NCBI RefSeq assembly: GCF_016775155.1
Contig: NZ_JAEUGD010000002.1
Coordinates: 365 to 64,364, forward strand
From: Fulvivirga marina
GTDB taxonomy: Bacteria; Bacteroidota; Bacteroidia; Cytophagales; Cyclobacteriaceae
Reading direction: 5' to 3'
Length of the DNA stretch: 64,000 nt
Shown: positions 1-6,552 of the stretch, piece by piece
Layout of the letters: each line of letters starts with the position of its first letter
How positions within the stretch are numbered: the first letter of the stretch is position 1
The notes under the pieces: model-generated
What the model was told of the DNA's origin: nothing
Seen by the model: only the letters and a program-made list of their open reading frames with translations
Database searches by the model: none
Translations under genes and position numbers: made by a program

Positions 1-58
1 ACTATTTAAATATTACATTTCCCTACTTATTGCAATCGTACATGTAAGAAAAAAATAA

Positions 59-83
59 GGCTGGCGAAAATATATCGCCAGCC
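59..83. terminator. Stem-loop, possible bidirectional terminator
   Basis: A perfect 9-bp stem (59-67 with 75-83) closes a 7-base loop. The minus strand continues into a T-rich run and the plus strand into TTTCT. The gene it serves probably lies before the window start. Confidence 0.55.
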
Positions 84-193
84 TTTCTAGTTGTTCCACA
101 AAGTATTTTTTTGAGTGAATACAACCTCAAAAAAGGTAGTATTTAAAGACTACAATACCAACCAGCTAATGCTCTTACCTCCTACTCCCGTTG

Positions 194-209
194 TTGGTGT
201 TTTCACCAA
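194..209. repeat. REP-like palindrome, left flank of RAYT remnant
   Basis: TTGGTG and CACCAA enclose a TTTT loop. It is the shorter, inverted counterpart of the palindrome at 669-692, whose loop is AAAA. Paired inverted REP hairpins around a RAYT gene are typical of these elements. Confidence 0.5.
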
Positions 210-224
210 AAACCAAAGCAACAT

Positions 225-668
225 AAGACCAATCCTGACAATTTAAGAACTAATTATTACCTTGAAAAAATGTATCAAGAATTAAAAGATGAGCACAACC
301 ACCTCCATTTGCTGTGGAAAATAAACCCAGAGCACTCTTTAGAAAATGTACAAAGGGATTTTATGAAATACACAGGCCAGATGATAAAATTCGACCTGCA
401 AAAAAATCACACACAGTTATTGGAACATTTCCAGGTAAATTTGAAAGACAGAATCTACCAGTTCTGGCAACGCAATTCATTAAACAAATTGCTAAAATCA
501 AGAAAGGTTATTGAGCAAAAACTGGATTACATACATAACAACCCGGTTAGAGGCAAATGGATGTTAGCGGATAACCCTCTGAAATATCACTTTTCTTCTG
601 TCAGATTCTATAAGGAAGATAACCGAGAATTCAATTTTTTAACACATTATATGCAACATTTTGAATAG
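225..668 (+). pseudogene. REP-associated tyrosine transposase (Y1/HUH family), 5'-truncated
   Basis: The frame is open from before the left palindrome, but the first methionine is at 270, giving 132 residues against roughly 180-220 for intact RAYTs. The HUH pair is visible as H-L-H in NHLHLLW, and the C-terminal YIHNNPV block carries the expected catalytic tyrosine. The N-terminal strand that normally reads FVTF..V..W is absent, and the palindrome at 194-209 lies directly against the truncated coding sequence. This suggests a deletion between palindrome and gene. RAYTs cut and join single-stranded REP DNA; this copy is probably inactive. The family assignment is firm; loss of function is inferred. 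Confidence 0.7.
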
Positions 669-692
669 CTTGTTGGTGAAAACACCAACAAG
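669..692. repeat. Perfect REP-like palindrome, right flank of RAYT remnant
   Basis: A 10-bp perfect stem (669-678 with 683-692) with an AAAA loop starts at the stop codon of the transposase remnant. It is the inverted version of the hairpin at 194-209, so the two bracket the remnant. Confidence 0.6.
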
Positions 693-694
693 GT

Positions 695-732
695 GAGAGT
701 GCTGTCTATACTATAATTGACAGCTCTTTTTT
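695..732 (+). terminator. Rho-independent terminator after RAYT remnant
   Basis: A stem of AGAGT-GCTGTC against GACAGC-TCT with one bulge is followed by TTTTTTATT. It fits a plus-strand terminator behind the transposase remnant. Confidence 0.5.
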
Positions 733-768
733 ATTAAATCATAGGCTCTCGCTTCCATGCTGCAAACA

Positions 769-787
769 CAAGTCTAAAACAGACTTG
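769..787. repeat. REP-like hairpin
   Basis: CAAGTCT and AGACTTG (7 bp) flank an AAAAC loop, just beyond the 3' end of the minus-strand MNT-HEPN gene. The sequence differs from the 669-692 palindrome, so it would be a second REP type. A T-run at about 797-803 follows. Confidence 0.4.
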
Positions 788-822
788 CGCTAGATGTTTT
801 TTTCAGTCGATGGCTCAATGCC

Positions 823-1695
823 CTATTCCCTCTCTCCGATCCGCGCTATCTTCTCAAGGCAAATTTCTTCAGTCAATTGCTTTAGCTCCTCCACCCTGGC
901 CGCTAAATACTCTAAATCTCTTTTCGTGATGTGGTACTCCTTCATTTTATAGCGGGCATCTATATATGCTCTTTTCAGCAACTCAAACAACCGCTTGCTT
1001 TCGTTTGTGGACTTCGGGAATACATCAAATCTTTTATCACACATCTCCGCTTTTATACCCAGAGTTTCCAGATTATGGTCTTTGGGACGGTAGTCGGTAA
1101 ATACCAGCAAGATGGTGGTGTAGTAGCGTTCAACAACTTGATGGAGTAAGAATGCTGCCTGATGCAGTTTATTTCGACTTAAATCAAAATTGAAAGTTTC
1201 ATAGAAATCATTCGCACTTTCAAACCACTGGTCATAGTACTCCTGTGCCTTCTCCTGATATTGCTTTGCAGTGAGCTTTTTGGGTGAGGTCAGTTTGTGC
1301 TTGCCTGAGTCGTAGAGTACTATGCCTTCTTCTTTAATATCTTTAAAAAAGTAGTTACCGATACTTAGCGCCTGGTTGAAGTGCTTTATACCATGAAATA
1401 TCATGCTTACCGGGGTAGATACCTCTCCGGTTTCTATGAGCTGGCTTTTTACCTGCTCTTCTATCTTAGCTTTGAATGAGAAGTTTTCATGCCTGAGCAC
1501 TACCAGCAAATCAAAATCGCTCCGGTATTCGTAAATAGTGTCATTTTCTATGTAGCTATCCTCAACCCAATCCCCTTTGGCATAGCTTCCAAAGAGTATC
1601 AGCATCTCTACTTTGTCTATACCCGAAATAAGCTCAGTAAGCTTTTTTAATTCCTCTCTCTTGTTCTCCGGGATATTTTCTACCGTATTGCTCAA
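823..1695 (-). CDS. Fused nucleotidyltransferase (MNT)-HEPN protein
   Basis: This 290-residue protein joins two domains usually encoded as separate partners. The N-terminal third is a pol-beta-type nucleotidyltransferase: LFGSYAKGD gives the GSxxKGD motif, and after a roughly 16-residue acidic insert SDFDLLVV supplies the paired metal-binding aspartates. The C-terminal half (from about residue 150) is an all-helical HEPN domain with ARYKMKEYHI, an R-x6-H version of the HEPN RNase signature. In two-gene MNT-HEPN systems the MNT protein AMPylates and silences the HEPN RNase; whether the fusion self-regulates is unknown. Its neighbours are transposase remnants, consistent with horizontal acquisition. 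Domain assignment is confident; the toxin-antitoxin role is inference. Confidence 0.75.
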   Translation of the reverse strand: MSNTVENIPENKREELKKLTELISGIDKVEMLILFGSYAKGDWVEDSYIENDTIYEYRSDFDLLVVLRHENFSFKAKIEEQVKSQLIETGEVSTPVSMIFHGIKHFNQALSIGNYFFKDIKEEGIVLYDSGKHKLTSPKKLTAKQYQEKAQEYYDQWFESANDFYETFNFDLSRNKLHQAAFLLHQVVERYYTTILLVFTDYRPKDHNLETLGIKAEMCDKRFDVFPKSTNESKRLFELLKRAYIDARYKMKEYHITKRDLEYLAARVEELKQLTEEICLEKIARIGERE

Positions 1696-1890
1696 ATGTC
1701 TGGATTTATTTAAGTCTGAAAGTTAATAATTATTATAGTTCTTTTTTGCTGTTTTTTGTGGCTTTGGGTAATGAGGTTATGCTGAAAGGCTGTGGGGGAA
1801 ATGGAGCAATATTAATGTTCCTGCTATAAAGCTTGGGAACAGTTTGATTAGTTAGGCCCCACTTTACAACCAGTGCCAAGGCATTATTTT

Positions 1891-2247
1891 CTATTTTAAA
1901 TTACTCCAAACCACTTCATTATTCTTTAAGGTGAATCTAGGTAGGAAGTTGAAAATAGAGACAACATCAAATTCAGGTTCCAGAACAATCCACCATTCGA
2001 GATTTTCTTTCTTCAAATCAATAGCAAACAGGTGATTTTCGTTTTTGGCTCGTATTATTAAATGGCAGTGGTTACTCATCACAACCCACACATATATTTC
2101 AAGGCCTTTTACCTTTTGACAATGCTTTAAACTGGCCAACAAAATACCTACATACTCAGGACGTGTAAATACATCTACCCACTGATGCACTGTAAATGTC
2201 ACATAATGTACAGCCCCCTGATCTCGAACTACATATGCATATCCCAT
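1891..2247 (-). pseudogene. REP-associated tyrosine transposase, N-terminal half with foreign tail
   Basis: The first 75 or so residues match the RAYT N-terminus: HYVTFTVHQWVDVFTR, a helix ending in SLKHCQKV, and the HUH block VMSNHCHLIIRA. After that similarity is lost and the remaining roughly 40 residues are not recognisable as transposase, so the catalytic tyrosine region is missing. It is on the opposite strand from the remnant at 225-668 and lies next to a different hairpin set (2312-2427), so it is a separate copy rather than the other half of the same gene. A truncated, inactive element is most likely. Confidence 0.6.
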
Positions 2248-2311
2248 ACTGCTAATTTAGCGTGCCACGTTGAAAACCCTACTAATCATTTTTTTATTAT
2301 GTATGTGTGTC

Positions 2312-2357
2312 GCGTTGCAAACGCTACGATAAGGCTTCGACATTACAAATGTCGAAG
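2312..2357. repeat. Two adjacent REP-like hairpins
   Basis: GCGTT-GCA-AACGC occupies 2312-2324. A 9-bp perfect stem (2335-2343 with 2349-2357) around TACAA follows within 11 bases. They lie just upstream of the minus-strand transposase remnant and are probably its cognate REP sequences. Confidence 0.5.
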
Positions 2358-2384
2358 AGCTAGGAGAGCTAGGGTGACAGTCAC
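2357..2384. repeat. Short tandem GAGCTAGG repeat plus GTGAC palindrome
   Basis: GAGCTAGG occurs twice in direct orientation (2357-2364 and 2366-2373), followed by GTGAC-A-GTCAC (2374-2384). It is part of the noncoding repeat cluster beside the tRNA. Confidence 0.45.
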
Positions 2385-2400
2385 ACCTTACCTATAAGAG

Positions 2401-2427
2401 ATCCTGAATCTCCGCTGCGTTCAGGAT
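2401..2427. repeat. Dispersed-repeat-like hairpin (ATCCTGAA...TTCAGGAT)
   Basis: ATCCTGAA and TTCAGGAT pair across an 11-base loop containing CCGCTGCG. Sequences of this type are, from memory, scattered in intergenic DNA of many Bacteroidota; no genome comparison was possible here. Confidence 0.45.
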
Positions 2428-2459
2428 GACGCTGTAATTTTAGAATGGGCATAAAACAA

Positions 2460-2487
2460 AAAAACCGATCATTTCTGATTGGTTTTT
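2460..2487 (-). terminator. Terminator of tRNA-Arg
   Basis: A 12-bp stem with one G-U pair (2460-2471 with 2476-2487, loop TTTC) begins two bases beyond the tRNA 3' end. On the minus strand it runs into TTTGTTTTAT. Confidence 0.65.
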
Positions 2488-2488
2488 G

Positions 2489-2560
2489 TAGCCCCGACAG
2501 GAATCGAACCTGTATCTAAAGTTTAGGAAACTTCTATTCTATCCATTGAACTACGGGGCC
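2489..2560 (-). tRNA. tRNA-Arg (anticodon CCU)
   Basis: The minus strand folds into a full cloverleaf of 72 bases. The acceptor stem GGCCCCG pairs with CGGGGCU (G-U at the first pair), with U8-A9, D-arm GTTC...GAAT, anticodon stem GAAGT/ACTTT enclosing TTCCTAA, and T-arm ACAGG-TTCGATT-CCTGT. The anticodon CCU reads AGG (arginine). CCA is not encoded. Its 3' end points toward the accessory patch at 1-2488, and hflX follows on the other side in the same orientation. Confidence 0.93.
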
Positions 2561-2619
2561 ATGGTTTTGGGGATGCAAATATAGATAAAAATCGAAAACA
2601 CAAATAATATTTCCTGATC

Positions 2620-3792
2620 TTATACGTCTTTATTGTGCTCTTGACCAAGATAAAACTCGTCCTTCAGATAATTTGGAAATATCTGATAATGCCGCTTCTT
2701 TACTTTTTTAAAGATGAGTTCTCTTAGTCCATTAATATTTATCTTTTCTTGAGCAGATACAAAAACCTTTTCATCATCTTCCTCCATGTGCATGGAGTGC
2801 ATTTTTTCTACCGGTTCCTCATCTTCATTTTCCAGCAAGTCAATTTTGTTAAACACATAAATCGTTGGCTTGTCAGATGCGCCTATATCTCGAAGCGTTT
2901 CTTTCACTACTCTGATGTGATCCTCATAAGCTGGATGCGAAACATCCACCACATGCAACAAAATATCCGCCTCACGCACCTCTGCCAAGGTAGACTTAAA
3001 AGATTCTATTAGGTGATGAGGCAGTTTTCTTATAAAACCAACTGTATCAGAAAGCAAGAACGGTATAGCTTGGATCACCACTTTTCGTACGGTTGAATCC
3101 ACCGTAGCAAAGAGCTTATCTTCTGCCTTTACATCACTCTTAGAAAGCAATCGCATCAGAGTCGATTTGCCCACATTGGTATACCCCACCAACGCCACTC
3201 TCACAATATTGCTACGAGACTTGCGCTGTACAGCATTTTGTTTCTCAATCTTCTCCAATTTTTTCTTAAGTACCGATATCTGGTTTCTTATCATCCTTCT
3301 ATCCGTTTCAATCTCCTTTTCACCGGCACCACCACGGGTTCCCGTACCACCACGCTGTCGTTCCAGGTGAGTCCACATTCTGGTCAATCTGGGCATCAGG
3401 TATTGATACCTGGCCAACTCCACCTGGGTTTTGGCCTGGGCAGTCTGAGCTCGGTTTAGAAAAATATCAAGGATTAGCAAACTTCGGTCATAAATCTGGC
3501 ACTTCAGATCCTTCTCCAGGTTCCTCAATTGGGATGGAGAAAGGTCATCATCAAAAATTACCAAATCTATGTTATTGGCAACTACAAAAGCATGAACCTC
3601 CTCCAGTTTACCCTTACCAATAAAGGTACGCTTATCCGGTTGCTCCAGCTTTTGTGTAAAAATTTTTTCAGTAGTTATATCAGCAGTCAGAGCCAGAAAA
3701 GCCAGTTCGTCAAGGTGTTCCTCCACAACCCTGTCATCCTCGCCTTTTTTGGCTACACTTACCAGTACGCCTTTATTGCTTTTATCGTTCAT
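2620..3792 (-). CDS. hflX: GTPase HflX, ribosome-associated
   Basis: The 390-residue protein has the HflX layout: an N-terminal alpha/beta domain (about 1-110), a basic helical linker with the RGGTGTRGGAGE-type glycine loop, and a TRAFAC GTPase domain with G1 GYTNVGKST, G3 DTVGFI and G4 NKIDLL. HflX binds the 50S subunit and can split stalled ribosomes after stress. The length is normal and there is a short C-terminal extension ending in DEFYLGQEHN. It is transcribed alone; the 5' spacer of about 210 bases is shared with the divergent polysaccharide operon. Confidence 0.93.
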   Translation of the reverse strand: MNDKSNKGVLVSVAKKGEDDRVVEEHLDELAFLALTADITTEKIFTQKLEQPDKRTFIGKGKLEEVHAFVVANNIDLVIFDDDLSPSQLRNLEKDLKCQIYDRSLLILDIFLNRAQTAQAKTQVELARYQYLMPRLTRMWTHLERQRGGTGTRGGAGEKEIETDRRMIRNQISVLKKKLEKIEKQNAVQRKSRSNIVRVALVGYTNVGKSTLMRLLSKSDVKAEDKLFATVDSTVRKVVIQAIPFLLSDTVGFIRKLPHHLIESFKSTLAEVREADILLHVVDVSHPAYEDHIRVVKETLRDIGASDKPTIYVFNKIDLLENEDEEPVEKMHSMHMEEDDEKVFVSAQEKININGLRELIFKKVKKRHYQIFPNYLKDEFYLGQEHNKDV

Positions 3793-3896
3793 AAAGCTTA
3801 TATTAATATATATTCAGAACTTTTCATATTTAATCCAATGTCTATCCGGCAAAAACATAATGTAAAGTTCATATGACAACATGCCAAATTTATGGT

Positions 3897-3904
3897 TACA
3901 TTTG
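3897..3904 (+). promoter_or_regulatory. Candidate -7 element of the polysaccharide operon
   Basis: TACATTTG matches the Bacteroidota -7 consensus TAnnTTTG, 106 bases before the glycosyltransferase start. No convincing -33 TTTG is seen, so support is moderate. Confidence 0.35.
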
Positions 3905-4010
3905 TATGTTTATGCAGAATAAATATTTGAAAAATAATGATAACTAAGCAAAGCTATGAAATACCAGTAGCATTACTTATTATCAGAGGCAAGAATAATA
4001 GTTGGCAGTT

Positions 4011-5117
4011 ATGAAAGTGGCAATAGTTTTAAACACTTCCTGGAATGTATATAATTTCAGAATGGGCTTAATTAAGGCCCTCCGTGAAAATAACCATGAG
4101 GTGATCGTTATAGCTCCTGAAGATGAATATTCCAAAAGAATAATAGATACAGGTTGTGACTTCCATAAAGTCAAAATGGATAGTCGCGGGGCCAATCCTA
4201 TTAAAGATTTCGCTCTGATATTTGAACTTTACGGCATCTATAAAAAGACCAGACCAGATGTTATCCTGCATTACACCATTAAACCGAATATTTATGGCAC
4301 CTTGGCAGCCAGTCTGTTAAAAATCCCTACAATAAACAATGTATGCGGCTTAGGAACAGTTTTTTTACAGAAAGGAATGGTTTCTAAAATAGCCCTTTTT
4401 ATGTATAAAGTAGCTTTCCGCTTCCCCAAAAAGGTATTCTTTCAAAACAACCATGATTATGAACTTTTCATCAGGGAAAGATTGGTAAGAAAGCGCATAA
4501 GTGATATTCTTCCCGGTTCAGGGATCGATGTTTCGCATTTCCCGGCATTGCCATTCAAAAGGAATAAGCGTTTTACATTCCTGCTTATCTCCAGGCTCAT
4601 CCATGACAAAGGTGTAATTGAATACATAGATGCCATCAAGCAGCTTAAATCTCAGGGAGTTGATGCTCAATTTCAGATTTTAGGAGCCAAAGACCCCAAG
4701 CACAAGAGAGGCATTAAGTTGGAGATTATTGACGAATGGATCAATAGCAATATTATTGAGTACCTCGGCACCACTGATGATGTAAGGCAATTCATCAATA
4801 AAGCTGATTGTGTTGTTTTACCATCTTACCGTGAAGGCACACCCAGAACGCTGCTTGAAGCCGCCAGTTCTGCCAAACCAATTGTAGCTACCGATGTTCC
4901 TGGCTGTAATAATGTGGTACAGGACAACTTCAATGGCTTCTTATGCAGGCTAAAGAGTTCCGAAGACCTCGCTGAAAAAATGCTGGCTATGATGAGCCTT
5001 GATGATCAGAAGATAGAACTCTTTGGCAAAAACAGCCGCACAAAAGTAGAAAAAGAGTTCAGCGAGGATATTGTTATCTCCCGTTACCTTGATTCATTAA
5101 AAGAATTAAACATATAA
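4011..5117 (+). CDS. Family 4 glycosyltransferase (GT-B)
   Basis: A protein of about 368 residues. It has an N-terminal acceptor domain beginning MKVAIVLNTSWNVYNFR and a C-terminal donor domain with the GT4 block LPSYREGTPRTLLEAASSAKPIVATDVPGC, which carries the nucleotide-sugar-contacting E-x7-E. It resembles enzymes adding the second sugar to undecaprenyl-diphosphate-linked glycans (PglA-like). It is cytoplasmic and acts at the inner membrane face. I start at ATG 4011 rather than the in-frame TTG at 4002 because the family begins at this methionine. First gene of the polysaccharide operon; the donor sugar is unknown. Confidence 0.85.
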   Translation: MKVAIVLNTSWNVYNFRMGLIKALRENNHEVIVIAPEDEYSKRIIDTGCDFHKVKMDSRGANPIKDFALIFELYGIYKKTRPDVILHYTIKPNIYGTLAASLLKIPTINNVCGLGTVFLQKGMVSKIALFMYKVAFRFPKKVFFQNNHDYELFIRERLVRKRISDILPGSGIDVSHFPALPFKRNKRFTFLLISRLIHDKGVIEYIDAIKQLKSQGVDAQFQILGAKDPKHKRGIKLEIIDEWINSNIIEYLGTTDDVRQFINKADCVVLPSYREGTPRTLLEAASSAKPIVATDVPGCNNVVQDNFNGFLCRLKSSEDLAEKMLAMMSLDDQKIELFGKNSRTKVEKEFSEDIVISRYLDSLKELNI

Positions 5118-5172
5118 AAACTTTATTTCGTTAGCTGAGAGTCTTACTTTAGCGCTAAAAAGAAATTTCTAT

Positions 5173-5724
5173 ATGACTATCAAGGAGACTGGTTTTCAAG
5201 GACTGGTTGAAATCTTCCCTAGAGTATTCGAAGACGACCGTGGATTTTTTTTCGAAGTTTACAACAAACAGGTCTTTAAAGAGCACGGAATAAATTACGA
5301 TTTTGTTCAGGATAACCAATCTTTTTCTCAAAAAGGTGTAATAAGAGGTTTGCACATGCAGTTACCTCCATTTGCCCAAGCTAAATTCGTGAAAGTGATT
5401 ACGGGGAAAGTAATGGACGTAGTAGTAGATATGAGGCCTGAATCTGACACTTATGGGAAGATCTATTATTGTACGCTGGACAGCAAACTCAATAATAGCC
5501 TTATAATTCCTGAAGGGTTTGCTCATGGCTTTGTTGCATTGGAAGATTCTGTATTTAGTTATAAATGCAGCAACCTTTACAATAAAGATTCAGAAACTGG
5601 TATATTGTACAATGATGAAACTTTAAACATCGATTGGGGTATAGAAAACCCTATAGTATCTGAGAAGGATCTTCAACTGCCTACTTTCAAGGAATTTGTA
5701 GCCAGAAATGAAACCGTTCATTAA
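5173..5724 (+). CDS. rfbC: dTDP-4-dehydrorhamnose 3,5-epimerase-like (RmlC family)
   Basis: This 183-residue cupin has the RmlC signature RGLHMQLPP, with the catalytic-region His at the family position, followed by AKFVKVITGKVMDVVVDMR and the PEGFAHGF block with its conserved histidine. It epimerises dTDP-4-keto-6-deoxyglucose at C3 and C5 on the way to dTDP-L-rhamnose. RmlA, RmlB and RmlD are not in the window, so either they are encoded elsewhere or this enzyme acts on a related sugar. It sits 55 bases after the glycosyltransferase and 62 bases before the start chosen for the export lipoprotein. Confidence 0.88.
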   Translation: MTIKETGFQGLVEIFPRVFEDDRGFFFEVYNKQVFKEHGINYDFVQDNQSFSQKGVIRGLHMQLPPFAQAKFVKVITGKVMDVVVDMRPESDTYGKIYYCTLDSKLNNSLIIPEGFAHGFVALEDSVFSYKCSNLYNKDSETGILYNDETLNIDWGIENPIVSEKDLQLPTFKEFVARNETVH

Positions 5725-5786
5725 GTACCTAAGCCCAATTGAGTCTACTTCATAAGTGCTCAAAACTGTTCATTAACTTGCAAACT

Positions 5787-6551
5787 TTGAAAAATAATTA
5801 TCTATATCTCGTAATCGTATGCCTGTTCTTCTCCGCCTGTAGTTCATACAAGCAAAACATCATGTTTAAAAAGGGGGATAGCTCGAATATATCAAAAATA
5901 GAACAGGAAAAGCAGCAGGCAGAAAGTAACTACATTATCAATATCAATGACTACCTGGAGTTGCAAGTATTCACAAAAAGTGGTGAAAAACTAATAGACC
6001 CGGAGTTTGCCCTTTCTACAGGAGAAGCACGGCTCAATGAGCAAAACGCAAGACCAAAACTCAATTACCTGGTAAAACAGGATGGTTTCGTAAAGTTACC
6101 TATGATCGGTGAGGCCAAATTACAGGGAATGACGATCAAGGAGGCTGAAGAAATACTGCAAGAGAAATATGCAACTTTTTATAAGGATCCATTTGTTAGT
6201 CTCAGGTACCTCAATAAGCGGGTGATCGTATTGGGAGCAATCGGGGGGCATGTTATTCCTCTGGAGAATGAAAATATAAAGGTAACTGAAGTACTGGCAC
6301 TCTCGGAAGGGATAGACAATAACTCTAAGGTGCAAAATATCAGATTACTCAGGGGCGATGAGGCTTATTTCATTGACCTAAGCACTATAGAAGGCTACAG
6401 ACAATCAAATATGATTGTAAGGTCAGGAGATATAATTTATGTAGAGCCCATAAGACGGCCATTCACTGAATTTATGAGGGAAAATGGCCCTGTAATATCA
6501 GTTTTAAGCAGTATGGCATCGCTTATTGCTGTTTTAATAAGTATACAATAG
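5787..6551 (+). CDS. Polysaccharide export outer-membrane lipoprotein (Wza-like)
   Basis: It carries a lipoprotein signal: a basic start, a hydrophobic core LYLVIVCLFF, then the SAC lipobox cysteine. A Poly_export domain follows, including YIININDYLELQVF and the VKLPMIGEAKLQGMTIKEAEEIL block, then an SLBB-type domain (VIVLGAIGG...) and a hydrophobic C-terminal helix. No ATG precedes the lipobox. I prefer the TTG at 5787, which gives a compact signal peptide; another TTG at 5739 would add 16 residues. It likely forms the outer-membrane exit for the polysaccharide, partnered by the Wzc-like kinase that starts one base later. Confidence 0.85.
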   Translation: MKNNYLYLVIVCLFFSACSSYKQNIMFKKGDSSNISKIEQEKQQAESNYIININDYLELQVFTKSGEKLIDPEFALSTGEARLNEQNARPKLNYLVKQDGFVKLPMIGEAKLQGMTIKEAEEILQEKYATFYKDPFVSLRYLNKRVIVLGAIGGHVIPLENENIKVTEVLALSEGIDNNSKVQNIRLLRGDEAYFIDLSTIEGYRQSNMIVRSGDIIYVEPIRRPFTEFMRENGPVISVLSSMASLIAVLISIQ

Positions 6552-6552
6552 G

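Noticed and set aside
2489-2560. Direct repeat of the tRNA 3' end inside 1-2488 as attachment site
   Set aside because: None found by eye; the matching site may lie outside the window or be lost.
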